This document shows, piece after piece, positions 49,234 through 62,100 of a DNA stretch of 64,000 bases. Source of the stretch: Artemia franciscana. Lineage: Eukaryota; Arthropoda; Branchiopoda; Anostraca; Artemiidae. Position numbers and translations under genes: made by a program. Under the pieces are notes generated by a model. It had not been told where the DNA came from. It saw only the letters and a list, made by a program, of their open reading frames with translations, and did no database searches. How positions within the stretch are numbered: position 1 is the first letter of the stretch; every line of letters begins with the position of its first letter. The stretch is from the NCBI RefSeq assembly GCF_032884065.1, contig NC_088867.1:47990857-48054856 (forward strand), read 5' to 3'.

Positions 49234-51094
49234 AAAATGGAGAAAGCATTAAAATATGAACTAAGGAGATGTGAACTGGAGGCCATGGATAAAATTGCTG
49301 AGGATATGGAAGATGTGGTTAGACGTCATAATAGTAAAATATTATACTGATATATTAATAAATTGAAAGGGAGTAGCCAATCCAAACTAGTCCCAGTTAA
49401 AGATGAAAATGGGGCCATGATTAGTGATAAGGAAAAAGTTAAAGAAAGATGGGTGGAACATTTTAAGAATGTGCTAAACCGAGATACAGTTGCAGGAAAA
49501 GATATAGATGAAAAACAAAAAAGTTTGTGATACCTTGGATGTGAAGGAAGATTTGTTTAGTGAGGAAGAATTAGCGACAGTACTAAAAGGATTAAAAAAT
49601 AATAAGGCTCCAGTTGCTGATAGTATGGTTAATGAGTTTCTTAAATATGGTGACTCTGGGGTTAGGAATAAGCTACTGAGAATTATGAACATGATTTTTG
49701 AAAAAGGGAAAGTACCCAATGAGTTTAGGAAAACCTTAATTAAACCACTGTATAAGAAAGGTAACAAGAGTGAGTGTCGTAATTATCGAGGCCTTAGTCT
49801 GGTCTCTGTAAGTAGCAAATTACTGAGCAATACGATACTTTTTAGACTGAGAGATGTTTTAGACAAAGTTTTAAGGGAAGAACAATGCGGTTTTAGAAAA
49901 GGTAGAGGAAGTGTCGACCAGGTTTTCACTCTTAGGTTAATAATTAAGAAGTCCCTTCGTTGTCAAACACCTTTGGTCCTTAGTTTTAAGGATTATGAGC
50001 AAGCTTTCGATTCTGTTGATAGAAGAGCGTTAACAAAGGTCTTATCGTTATATGGTATACCAGAAAAATACATTAAAGTGATTTGTGCTATGTACAAGAA
50101 TAATACTGCTGCGGATAAGGTAGGAAATGAGGTTAGCAACTGGTTTTGTATTAAATTAGGAGTTAAGCATGGTTGTGTTCTATCCCCCTTTATATGGATC
50201 ACTTTGATGGACTTCGTCTTAAGGAGCATAGGAAAGGCAATTGGAGACCAAGCAATCAAATGGGGAGGAAAAACGCTCCTGGACTTAGATTATGCTGATG
50301 AGTTAAGCTGATGCATATTAGATGAAAGTATGAGCAAAATAAATGAATTTTTAGAGGTTTTGCGAGTTCAGGGTGCTAAAATAGGCTTGAAGATTAATGG
50401 TAAGAAGACTGAGTGACTAAGGCTAGGAATAAGTGAAGATGAACAGGTGACATTAGGTAACAAAAAGATTGATCTGGTTGGGAACTTCAGTTACCTTGGT
50501 AGTATTATTAGTAAAGATGGCGAGAGCAGTGAAGATGTTAAAAGTAGAATAGATAAGGCTCAGGGTGTTTTTTCACAGTTAAAAAAAGTTTGGAAGAATA
50601 GAAAGATAAGTCTGCAAACCAAGATTAGAATATTGGAAGCTACAGTGATGACAATGGTCAAATATGGCTCTGAAGCATGGGCGCTCCGAAAAGCAGATGA
50701 AAATTTATTAGATGTTTTCCAGAGAAATTGCCTACGGATTGTTCTGGGTACCCGGCTGACTGACCAAATTTCAAACAGTAGGTTGTAAGAAAAATATGGT
50801 TCAATCCCGCTTTCTAGGGCTATAATGAAAGAAAGTTTGAGATGGCTAGGCCATGTTCTACGGATGAAGGATGACAGATTACCGAAGATTGTCCTTCTTG
50901 GCCAACCGTCTGGGGCTACAAGGAAAGCAGGTCGTCCTTGCCTGGGTTGGGAGGATGTCATAAATAAAGATTTAAGGGAAATGGGAACTTCCTGGGAGGG
51001 TGTAAAGAGGGAGGCTTTAAACAGATTAGGTTGGAGGAGGAGCGTGCGTAGCTGCGTTGGTCTCAGGCGGCTTGGTGCTGCAGTGAGTTATTAG
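49234..51094 (+). pseudogene. RTE-type LINE reverse transcriptase and C-terminal region, dead
   Basis: 5'-truncated non-LTR element with no endonuclease. From 49234 a connector frame (KALKYELRRCELEAMDK) carries a TGA near 49348. A frameshift near 49505 leads to 49508-50311, which contains FRKTLIKPLYKKG, NYRGLSLVSV, EEQCGFRKGRGSVDQVFTLR, DYEQAFDSVDRRAL and KHGCVLSPF. The catalytic box reads YADE rather than YADD, so the active site is lost. In the same frame, stops at 50309, 50414 and 50786 split the rest, which has YLGSIISKDG, MVKYGSEAWAL, LRWLGHVLRM and RKAGRP, as in RTE elements. It ends in (GTA)n at 51097-51109, a typical RTE-style short-repeat tail. It inserted into intron 1 of gene 2. 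Confidence 0.9.
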
Positions 51095-51493
51095 TGGTAG
51101 TAGTAGTAGCTGGGGGTCCATGGGTCAAACAAAGGAAAACGCCAAAAATCACTTCGAAAAAAGACGGTATTTCAATGCTTTGCTTTAAGTTTATTTTAAT
51201 TCTTTGAATGAATTTTTGGAGCAAGGACCTAACAAATGAATGATAAAACCAAGCACATGAAATATATTTAACAACAGAATGTAATATTTCAAAGGGGAAT
51301 GAGCGGCTACAACCCCTTTAGCCCCCCTCCCCCGTAGGTGCACGCCTGAAGAGACATTGATAAAAATAGCGACGAAGATTGTCGCTTTGTTTCCCTATTG
51401 TCTCTACTTTGTTTTTGTTAGACATTGATAAATTTAACAGTAAAGCTCATTAAATAAATTTGAGTCCTTTTTCTTCTTAATTACTAGTAAAAA

Positions 51494-51686
<193 letters not shown>

Positions 51687-53298
51687 ATAGGAAGTATATG
51701 CATGATTTTTTTATAAAATTGTCTTTAAAATCTGTCTTTATGGAACTTGGTATTAACCAAGTGGCATATAGTAATCACAAATAGGCCTACTGTTTGTCTG
51801 TCTGTCAGTCTGTCCTGGTTTTTCCTACTTTAGGCACTTCCAGGTAAGCTAGGACGATGGAATTTGGCGGGTGTATCAGGAAGCGGACCAGATTATATTA
51901 AAATAATCGTTTTCTCGATATGAGAATCTGGGGGGGGGGAAGAGGGGCCTGTTAAATTGGAAAAATAGAAAAAATTAAGTATTTTTAATTTACGAATGGG
52001 TGATGGGATCTTAATGAAATTTGATTTTTTGAAGGATATCGTATCTCATAGCTCTTATTTTAAATATTTACCAGATCCGGTTATATCAGGGGGAGTTGGA
52101 GGGGGAGAACCTAAAATCTTGGAAAGAGCTTAGAGTGGAGCCATTGGGATAAAACTTGGGGGGAAAATAAGCGGAAGTCCTATATACATGATTGACGTAA
52201 ACGCATCGGATCTGCTCTGTTTGGGGGAGTTGGGGGGAAGATCAATTCTGAAAAATTAGAAAAAATGAGGTATTTTTAGCTTACAAAGGAGTGGTCAGAT
52301 CTTAATGAAATTTAACGTTTGGAAGGATATCATGTCTCAAAAAATTTACTTTAAATCCTGACTGGATCTGGTGACATTGGAGGGAACCTAAATCTTGGAA
52401 AAGAGTGGAGGGATTGGGATGAAACTTGGTGGGGAAAATAAGCACAAGTCCTACATACGTGATTGACATAACCGGGACAGATCCTCTCTCTTTGGGGGAG
52501 CTGAGGGGAGGGTTAATTCTGAAAAATTAGAGAAAATGAGGTATTTTAACTTACAAAGAAGTGATCGGATCTTAATGAAATTTTATACTTGGAAGGATAT
52601 TTAGTCTCAGAGCTCTTGTTTTAAATCCCGACCGGATGTGGTGACATTAGAGGGAGTTGGGGGGGGGACCTAAAATCTCGGAAAATGCTTAGAGTGTAGG
52701 AATTGGGATGAAACTAGGTGGTAAAAAGAATCATAAGTCCTAGATACGTTATTGACATAATAGGAACGGATCCGCCCTTTTCAGGGGAGTTGGGGGGAGG
52801 AGGGTTAATTCTGAAAAATTAAAAAATGAGGTATTTTTAACTTATGAAGGATTGATCAGATCATAATGAAATTTGATGTTTAGAAGGATATTGTGTCTCA
52901 GAGCTCTTATTTAAATCTTGACCGGATCTGGTGACATTTGGGGGAGTTGGAGGGGGAACTAAAATCTTGGAAAATGCTTAGAGTGGAGGGATTGGGATGA
53001 AACTTGATGGGAAAAATAATCATAAGTCCTAGATACGTGATTGACATAACTGGAACGGATCCACTCTCTTTGACAGAGTTGGAGGGAAGGTTAATTTGGA
53101 AAAAATAGAAAAAAGAACTATTTCTAACTTACAAAGGAGTGATCAGATTGTAATTAAATATGATGTTTAGAAGAATATTATGTCTCGGAGCTCTTATTTT
53201 AAATCCCGATCAGATCCGGTGAAAGGAAAGTTGGGGGTTGGGGCAGAACCTAAAATCTTGGAAAACGCTTAGAGTGGAGGGATTGGTGGAGTTGGGGG

Positions 53299-54231
53299 AG
53301 GAGTAATTTGGAAAAATAGAAAAATGAGGTATTTGCAACTTACCAACGGGTAATGAGATCTTAATCAAATATGATATCTAGAAGGATCTTGTGCTTTAGA
53401 ACTCTCATTTTAAATCCCGACCAGATCTGGTGACATTGAAGGAAGTTAGAGGGGAAAACCAGAATTCTTGGAAAACGTGAAAATTGAGGTATCTTACAAA
53501 TGGGAGATCACATCTTAATGAAAATTGATATAAAGAAGAATCTTATGTCTCACATGCTCCATTTTCAATTTGAATCGGATCCAGGGAAACAGAGGGTTGG
53601 AGGGGGGAAAAAGAAACCTGCTTTAGACAAAGTTTTAAGGGAAGAACAATGCGGTTTTAGAAAAGGTAGAGGAAGTGTCGTCCAGGTTTTCACTCTTAGG
53701 TTAATAATTGAGAAGTCCCTTCGTTGTCAAACACCTTTGGTCCTTAGTTTTAACGATTATGAGCAAGCTTTCGATTCTGTTGATAGAAGAGCGTTAACAA
53801 AGGTCTTATCGTTATATGGTATACCAGAAAAATACATTAAAGTGATTTGTGCTATGTAAAAGAATAATACTGCTGCGGATAAGGTAGGAAATGAGGTTAG
53901 CAACTGGGAGAGGAGTAATTTGAAAAAATAGAAAAATGAGGTATTTGCAACTTACCAACGGGTAATGAGATCTTAATCAAATATGATATCTAGAAGGATC
54001 TTGTGCTTTAGAACTCTCATTTTAAATCCCGACCAGATCTGGTGACATTGAAGGAAGTTAGAGGGGAAAACCAAAATTCTTGGAAAACGTGAAAATTGAG
54101 GTATCTTACAAATGGGAGATCACATCTTAATGAAAATTGATATATAGAAGAATCTTATGTCTCACAGGCTCCATTTTCAATTTGAATCGGATCCAGGGAA
54201 ACAGAGGGTTGGAGGGGGGGAAAAGAAAACC
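53299..54231. repeat. ~320-bp direct repeats flanking the LINE fragment
   Basis: 53299-53619 and 53911-54231 are near-identical, from GAGGAGTAATTTG to GGGTTGGAGGGGGG. Such similarity is far above that between ordinary units of the array, so the duplication is recent. Confidence 0.85.
53622..53907 (+). pseudogene. 286-bp internal RTE reverse-transcriptase fragment
   Basis: Corresponds without indels to 49858-50143 of the nearby LINE, with four substitutions that I can count. It covers EEQCGFRKGRGSV to VGNEVSNW. It has neither end of a LINE, so it did not arrive by ordinary target-primed insertion. It lies between two direct repeats of the host element. Confidence 0.9.
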
Positions 54232-54784
54232 TTGGAAACTGGAAATCTTGTGAAACGCTTAGAGTGGAAAGATCAGCATTAAACTTGATGGGAAGAATAA
54301 ACATGTTATAGATACAAGATTGATATAATTGGTACAGATCTGTTTTCTTTGGGGGGGGGGCTGGGGGTTGTTAATTTGGAAAAATTAGAAAATTTATGTA
54401 TTTTTAACTTAAGAATGGGTGACCAGATTTTAATGAAATTTGTTATTTAGAAGGAACTCATGTCTCAGAGCTCTTCCCGAATTCTGGTTGGGATTTCAAA
54501 TCCTGAAGGGCCTGAAGGGAGAGGAAAAATTAGAAAAAATTAGGTATTTTTAGGCAAAATTAGGTATTTTTAATTAGGTATTTTAGGTCTGTATTTTTAA
54601 TTTTTATATTTAGGAGGACCTTGTGACTCAGAGCTCTTATTTTAAATACCAACCAGCATTAAGCCTCTGATATTCATTTTAAAGCAATCTATTGATTCTT
54701 AGAATTTTGCTAGAGCTCATATTATATGAGCTCTTGGCTCTTACAACCTCGCCACAAATGCCATATGAGCCCTTAGCTCTCATT

Positions 54785-56283
54785 TATAGACCAAACAAAA
54801 ATCTGAAATATTCAAAAAAATTCACTAAGGTAGAACCCGATAAAAATCTGAAATATTCAAAAAAACATCACTAAGATAGAACTGATAGCTGGAAAAGTGT
54901 AAATTTAGGATAACATATTGAATTAATAAAAGACATAAATGAATACTGAATGAAAGAAATATATAACCAGAAAATAAACATTTTAAAGCTTAACAATCAA
55001 AAGAAAATTGACAAAATGAAATGTAAAATAATATCTATCAGTTGGAGTTTTCTGCATTACTTCTCAAACAATAAAATACAAAATATAGTCTCCCAAAGTT
55101 TAATAGCTGAATTCAAATAACTTGATTCCTCTCTTATATATCTCTTAGCCTTATACCAATCTGAAACCCCACTTTTACCCCTTCTTTGATGGTAATATTT
55201 GTTCATCATACCTGTATACAGAAAAGATAGACAGAAAATTGCTCTACCAATTAATTACTTGTCTAACCAAAAGAACAGAGTAGCTTTTCTTTTGTTATAA
55301 AAGAGCAATTTTAACATTATACCTTACCATTTTTAATGAAAGAATCCTCAGAAACAGTGATGAGATCAGCCATTTTCAGAATTGATGGCAAGTCCATAAA
55401 AATCTTGGAACAGAGTTAATCCAAATTATGAGAAGCCCAATACTCTCATCAACAGTCAGATACAAGACAGATTTTTGTCAAGATAGTCCTAAGATACAAA
55501 TGATTTAATGACTGATGACTAATAATGACTTTTAACCACTAGAAATTATATTTCATTTTATTAGAGTTGAAAGAAAAGCCTTTACTCCTTTAGCAGTCAA
55601 AGGCAATACAAATCTGATTTTTTTTTTTAGAAAACGGTGACAAAATTCAAAAACTCAAATTTTGACGCAACCATATTTAAAGTGTAGCTGTTAATTTAAA
55701 GTTAAATATACTTTCACAGTAAAAAGCAAAATACAATTACTAGTTTGCTCTGTTAGCTGTACTCTGTTATTCAATTTTCTGAGCAAAAAAAAACTATTGA
55801 AAAATATTTTTGAACCCCTGAAATAAAACATTTATCAATAGTTTAAATGACTAAAACACTGCAAAGTATATACCTAATATCAAAAGGTTATAATATATTT
55901 CCAAAAGGGTATATCAATATATACTATGTAATACCATTGTATTGACAAAAAAAATATTAAAAATCTAGTAACTACCTTCTAAAGTAATTTAAAATTCAAG
56001 TCTAAAGTGAAACTTAAGAAATTTTAGGATAATTTCCAGAAAAATAGGACTAGAAATTTTTAATATCTACTAAATTGAACATTTTTTTTTCTAAAATAAT
56101 TCTGAAACATCAATCAATTGCTTAGTTTAGCTATGGAGGACAAGCTTCCCAGGACCCTGTGACAATGTCTAAATTTGACTTCAATTAATTGTTTATCCGA
56201 ATATTGTTTCCGCATCTATGCCAATATCTAGAACTCTTTAATTACACTATAAGAGGATATACTAGTAAAAAATAGCAACTTTT
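54785..56283. repeat. Segmental-duplication DNA around exon 1 of gene 2
   Basis: Collinear with 17560-19190, visibly more diverged than the 59160-64000 block. It ends near 56283, where unrelated sequence begins. Confidence 0.7.
55328..55373 (-). CDS. C2H2 zinc-finger protein 2, exon 1 (start codon)
   Basis: 46-nt exon encoding MADLITVSEDSFIKN plus one base, with donor G|GTAAGG. It differs from gene 1 only at two residues (A to V, K to E). Splicing to exon 2 recreates FIKNEAEDAL. Intron 1 is about 8 kb because an RTE-containing insertion (47357-51109), a TA microsatellite and a tandem-repeat element (51741-54784) lie inside it. Confidence 0.7.
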
Positions 56284-56879
56284 ACTATATTAACTTTTCT
56301 TGGAAAGTTGTTGGGCTAAAGAATTGAAACTTTCAGGGATGTGTCTACAGGCTAAAGTATATCCCGGGAAGTAATTTTGAGGTCCCTAACTATACCCCTT
56401 CCCCCTCCTCTATATAACACAGTTTTTTGTGCATTACAGTTTATATTTTGGTCAGATTTGATCCTATATTACTATTAAAAGTGTAAATCCTTGCTTACCT
56501 TAGAAAAATTCAACTTTTCACTGTTTTTTAAGCTACTATATTCCATAATTAGTTCACCGGCATTGAAAAACAATTATTACCTTTTATGGTACAGTTCAAA
56601 ATGGAATGTAGGCATATAAATTCACCCTGTTTGAAACTCTTATCTTTAAATCGCTTTTCACAGGGGTAATACAGATACACAGGGGTAAGACATTCAACTT
56701 TTAGGGGCTTCTCACTCAAAATTATGATTCGTTGCTACAATTGGGTAAGGTTAATGTTATATGTGTGTCAATAACGTTTATTTTGCAAATCATAACGGCA
56801 TAGAGAAAGTCAATTTCTTCAAGAAGGCCCAATAATGATTCTTAGAAACCTGAAGAGAGGCGAAACATAAATTTAGTGG
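56284..56879. other. Unassigned intergenic DNA
   Basis: No coding frame is recognised. A GC-richer passage (about 56300-56410, TTGTTGGGCTAAAGAATTGA) looks like part of a dispersed repeat, but no second copy is present here. Confidence 0.35.
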
Positions 56880-57230
56880 TAAAAATAAGCACAAGTTCTA
56901 AATACGTAATTGACATAACCGTAATGGATACACTCTCTTTGGGGGAGTTTGGGGGGGGGTAATTTGAAAAAATTAGAAAGATGTATTTTTAACTTACGAA
57001 TGGGCGATCAGATCTTAATGAAGTTTGATATTTAGAAGGATCGTGTGCTTCAGAGCTCTTATTCTAAATCTTGACCAGATCCATTGACATTGAGGGGAGT
57101 TGGATGGGGAAACCGGAAATCTTGGAAGACGTGAAAATTGAGGCATCTTTATCTTGCAAATGGATGGTCAGATCTTCATGAAACTTGATATATAGAAAGA
57201 TCTTATGCCTGAGATGCTTAATATAGATGC
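56880..57230 (-). mobile_element. Family A fragment (inverted)
   Basis: About one and a half of the ~290-bp units in the same orientation as 51741-54784. It is cut at its right side by a family B foldback. Confidence 0.65.
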
Positions 57231-57234
57231 TTAT

Positions 57235-57405
57235 ACAGAAATTACTCTGTATATGAAAGGGGTTTTTCCTCCTCGACGCTCCACTTTTTACGCTAAAGTT
57301 TGACACTTTCTGTTAACTTTACTTTTTAAAACAGTAAAAAACTTTAGCGTAAAGAGCAGGGTGTTGAGGAGGAAAAGGCCCTTTCATATACGGAGTAATT
57401 TCTGT
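57235..57405. mobile_element. Family B foldback terminus
   Basis: Two ~67-bp arms (57235-57301 and 57339-57405) are inverted copies around a 37-bp loop, with a CTCCTCGACGCTCC-type core. It matches the end of the 5.5-6.8 kb copy. Confidence 0.8.
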
Positions 57406-58398
57406 TCATTTTAAGTTTTAATGTTGCTCCTTACTTTCAGTTAAAACACTTGTTTTTTATTTAATTTATACCATAGTTTTATAAATATATATTCAAAATT
57501 ATCAAAATAAACCAAAAATAAGCCCTGAATAAACAGTAATTCAGCACAATTTTCCAGAAAAGAAGTTTTACAAAGGAAAGTGAAGAACCATATTAAACTT
57601 AAGACAAGCTTCAACACATTCCTATAATATTCAAAGCTCAATGTTTTGTGAGAAACCAGGAAAGGAAAATATATAATTAATAAAAATATCAAATAGTTGA
57701 GAAAATGAGAATTTTGTCAGCCAGTAGCAAAATAAGAAGACGAAAATCAAGCATATATTTTTACAATGACCTCTGAATAATGGAAGTGTTTTCAAACAAA
57801 ATTAAGTGGAGATGGTTATTGTGCACGTGTTGGGCCAAGGCAGAATCAAAATTCTCTGGCCTTTGGTGCAAACTATGACTTCGTTGATTGAATATTTGTG
57901 TTTCAACAATCCCTTCTCCCAATTGTTGGCGTTTTACCAATATAGAAGATTTAGAAATGTTACAAATCCCTTAAAATTTGAAAACTGGTATTTTTCACAT
58001 TTCTAAATCTCTTTCATAGGGTGGTATCCAGGAAATTTCCAAGGGGGAAGGGGTATTAAAGATTTTTTTGAGGAATTTTTATAAAACAAAAACTATGAAA
58101 CGCATGAAAGACTTGTTTATATTCATTTCGTTACGTTTTTACGAGTCGGAGAAAGGTTTTGGAGGGGGTACATACCCTTTAGCGCTCCTGGATACGGCTT
58201 GTTTTTTCCTAGGCTACTTGAATTTAACAGGAAACGATTGTATTAATTTTCGCACAACCTCCCACATATTTACGTTCTCATTAAAACAAACAGTCTTCTC
58301 AATATTTGAACTCCACATTAATTACTCTTTTGAATACTGGATGACACATGGAAAGGTACTTACAAGTGACATAACAATTCCCCCGGAAGCCAGAGCAG
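57406..58398. other. Unassigned intergenic DNA
   Basis: AT-rich. The open frame 58068-58442 leads into the 40-nt exon-like block but shows no recognisable domain. Confidence 0.35.
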
Positions 58399-58438
58399 CT
58401 TTCTGGGATCTGAAAGGAGCTTTTGATGAAGTTATAAG
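58399..58438 (+). other. 40-nt exon-like block, plus copy
   Basis: Bounded by GCAG before CTTTCTGGGATCTG and by AAG|GTAATT. Encodes FWDLKGAFDEVIR in one frame. Similarity to the inverted copy at 58974-59013 starts at the acceptor and runs about 45 bp past the donor. It could be a micro-exon or the end of a repeat. Confidence 0.35.
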
Positions 58439-58575
58439 GTAATTTAGCATTCTTATTTCTAATATATTTGTGAAAAATTTATAATAACGGAAATATTGTT
58501 AAAGACTGCTTACAGATCCATAAGTTGTTCATAAGTCTTCTTTGTGTTTGTTGAGTTGAGAGATCCCATCTAAGA

Positions 58576-58763
58576 CGGTGTCAAATAACACAATTTAGGA
58601 GGTGTAAAATGCGTTTTGAAAATATAGCGGGGAGGGGGGGGGGGGGAATTTGTCGTTCTTTTTCAAAGAAAACACAAATAAAGGCATTTTCAATAAAAAT
58701 ATAAAAAAAATCTTGAGGGGGAGTATGGGGCGGTTCCCTTATCCCTCCTGTAATTGACACCAC
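58576..58763. mobile_element. Short MITE-like element with GGTGTCAA ends
   Basis: Left GGTGTCAAATA at 58576 and right TAATTGACACC ending near 58763 are inverted. There is no ORF. A G run lies at about 58629-58647. A target duplication is not clear. Confidence 0.4.
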
Positions 58764-58814
58764 TGGTCTCAGATTTCTGCTTTGCCTCACTTTAGGTTTT
58801 TAAGAATCATTATC

Positions 58815-58886
58815 GAGCGCGATTGACAGAACAACAGAATTTGCGATCGCTATATGTCACTTGGTTAATATCAAGTGCCATAAAAA
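58815..58886 (+). mobile_element. Family A solo terminal end
   Basis: Only the last ~70 bp of family A: TTGCGATCGCTATATGTCAC, then the hairpin CACTTGGT-TAAT-ATCAAGTG, then CCATAAAA. No tandem units are attached. Confidence 0.7.
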
Positions 58887-58973
58887 CGGATTATTCAAGT
58901 GAAAACAAAGAAGTAACGCTAAATTTTTCAAAAATTTCTCACAAATATATTAAAAATAAGAATGCTAAAATAC

Positions 58974-59013
58974 CTTACAACTTCATTAAAAGCTCCTTTC
59001 AGATCCTGGAAAG
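58974..59013 (-). other. 40-nt exon-like block, inverted copy
   Basis: Same length and borders as 58399-58438 (CTGCAG before CTTTCCAGGATCTG; AAG|GTATTT). Encodes FQDLKGAFNEVVR. About 0.5 kb from its partner and opposite in orientation. Confidence 0.35.
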
Positions 59014-59159
59014 CTGCAGGTAACCTATTTTTCATGCCTTTGGTATATTTTCCAAACAACACTTGAAATATAAATAGTTGATTTATCAGAATATAATCCT
59101 TCCTGAGCCCTGCCTGAATATCTATCATATTACTTTGTGAATCTAACCATCATTCTTGA

Positions 59160-62100
59160 TGCTCTGTTAGTAAATTTTCCAAACAAAAAACTATAAGAAA
59201 ATTGTTTGTACTCCTGAAATAAAGCTTTTATTAATAGTTTTAATGACTAAAACACTGCAAAGTATATGCCTAATATAAATAGGTTATAATAATTAGATCC
59301 AAAATATTCTATGTAATACCATTGAATTAAAAAAAAAAATATTAAAAATCTAGTAACTACCTTCTAAAGCAATTTAAAATTCACATCTAAAGGGAAATTC
59401 AAGAAATTTTAGGATATTTCCACAAATATGGGCCTAGAGTTTTTTATTATCTACTAATCTGTAATATTTTTTGTCTAAAAACATTATGAAAAATCAATCA
59501 ATTGCTTAGTTTAACTATGGAGGAAAATCTTCCTGGGACGCTTTGACAATGTCTAAATTTGACTTCAATTAATTGTTTATCCAAATATTGTTTCAGCATC
59601 TACGCCAATATTAATATGAAATCAAGTTCACCTTTTTACTAGAAGTCTTTAATTACACTAACAGAGGATATACTGGTAAGAAATAGCACCAAAAAATACC
59701 TGTACTCCAAAGATTTTATATATACCTTGGTTGCAGTAACAGCTGTAACCTAAGACAGAGTGCACAAATATTGAAATTGCCCAAAACCCATTAAAATCAC
59801 GTCGATTTTGAAACAAAAAGTAACCAGAAGTTTGATGTCCTACATTTTTAATGTTCCCCCATCTCACCTTTTTTAGCAGCCTACAAAAGATAAACTAAAC
59901 AAACAAAATAAAGATAAACCAAATCTTTAAAAACAGCTTTTGAAAAAAAATAATGCTGTTGAGTGCTATAAAGTTATTACAATATCCTGATATTGTAGAC
60001 TACATATTCAATACAACAATATTTTCATATGTAGCCTTACCCTATAAGAACAGAAAATGATACCAATTATTCTGTTCCCATTTAAAAATTTTTCTGATTT
60101 CATAATACTATGACTGTTTTAGGATCCACTTCACCAATTTAAATAATCAGAATTAATTTTTAGTGTCCCTGTTACTTTTCATGCAAACAGCAAAAAAAAT
60201 GTAGAATATAAATAAGGACATAAAATATAATCACAATAAAAGACAAATAGAAAGTTTCAAATAAAAAAATCGAGAATGTTTCTTATATAGCACAGTTATA
60301 ACCAAGATTTAGAAGGGGCCTTGACACAGATACCATGGTGAAAAATAAAGTTAAATAAATATCATACTTCAGTCTTCTTTTTTTTCTAATTGCATAAATT
60401 TGTATTTTTAAATATACAATAACAGTCACCATCTATACTATCCTGTTGTCAAGAATGGGTAAAACTTTTTTTTGAAACTAAACCTGTCATCTTGACAACA
60501 TGATTATAGAGAGGGAGACAGATAATTTTTCCTAGCTCTTAATAAATGGCTAAGTTCATTTTTAACCAAATGTTTCATGCTAGGGAAAAATAATCTCAAG
60601 GTTGAATTTTATAAAACATATGCCCAAATTAAGGACAAAAACTAGATGCAAACCAAAAATATTGAGAGCCTAAAATGTTTTAGTTTCAAATAAATCATCT
60701 TTCTTTGTAGAGTGAGTTAAAAAATGGTCCAAGATTCTTATCCATTCATTTTGAATAGTTTGGAGTCCACAATATTGTGAATAGACAGTAAACTTCCAAA
60801 CACCTGGACAGTATTAAAAACAGCATTCAACTAATATAAAATACACAGTCAAAATAATCTGGTATAGAAATTATAAACTTTAATCCCAACAACCAAGATT
60901 CCTGTACACTGTTGCCACCCGTTCAATAATATTTGTTTTGAATGGCAAAGCTGAATCAATATAAATACCTAAATACATCCACTTTATTTTATAGAGGAAA
61001 TAACAATTAATAGTTCGAAATGACATAGCTCATTGACCTTAACCTTCTTCAAAAAAAAAAAATACTCACTTTTCAAAGAGCAATTTTAGCTGGACTTTAA
61101 AACTTCTTTCAGATAAATACAATCTCACTAAGTCGAGACCTATTTGACGAATTTCAATATTTTCCAACTTATTAAGATGAATTGTAAGGTCTATTATATT
61201 AAAAGCTTTTCTACTTAAAAAAAAAATCACAGATAATTATCATTCAGAGACTCTGAGAAGAAATGAGGTAAAGCACCTGCTGCTTGCTCTGTTAACTTAC
61301 CCCTCAAGAAACCAAACTGATTGGGAGAAAAAAAGTTCTTTACAAGAAATGAAGTAAAGCTACCCTTTAAGATTTCGAAATGTTAGAAACAGATGAAAAA
61401 ATTGTAATAGGCCTATGATTGTTTGGATTAACTTCACACCTTTTTAAAAAAATAAACAAGAGCTAAGAGCTCATATGGCACTTGTGACAAGGCTGGAAGA
61501 GCCAAGAGCTCATATGGTATGAGCACTAGCAGAATTCTAAGAATAAATAGATTGAGTTGAAAGGAAAATCAGAGGCTTAATGCCGGTTGGGATTTAAGTA
61601 AGAGCTCTGAGTCACGAGGTCCTTGTAAATATCAGAATTCATTAAGATCCGATTGCCCACTTGTAAGTTATAAATACCTCTTTTTTTAATTTTTCCTCTC
61701 TCTTCAGCGCCCCAGATGGTCTAATCGGGAAAAACGACTTTATCAAGTCAATTTATGCAGCTCCCTGACAAGCCTACCAATTTCATCGTCATAGCACGTC
61801 CAGAACCACATAACTCGCCAAAGCACTGAATCCCACCCCAAAACTCCCCCAAAGAGAGTGAATCCAGTACGGTTACGTCGATTATGTATCTATGACATTT
61901 GATTATTCTACCCACCAATTTTCATCCCAATTTCTCCAGTCTAAGCGTTTCCCAAGATTTTGGGTCCACCCCAACTCCCCCCAATGTCAACAGATCTGGT
62001 CGGAATTTGAAATAAAAGTTCTGAGACATGAGTTCCTTCTAAATATCAAATTTCATTAAGATCCGGTCACCCATTCTTAAGTTAAAAATACCTCAGTTTT

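Larger units (their letters stand above)
51741..54784 (-). mobile_element. Family A tandem-repeat element, complete inverted copy with both ends defined
   Basis: The paralogous empty site (near 17550) places the ends between CTTTA and TATAG, with no duplicated target. Read on the minus strand it starts near ATGAGAGCTAAG, has a subterminal TATGGCA motif, about ten diverged units of roughly 290 bp, and ends with ACTTGGT-TAAT-ACCAAGT then TCCA. It is enlarged by an internal LINE fragment (53622-53907) between 320-bp direct repeats. It encodes no protein. The structure resembles non-autonomous Helitron-like elements with tandem-repeat cores, but the canonical 5' TC and 3' CTRR ends are not evident. 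Confidence 0.7.
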
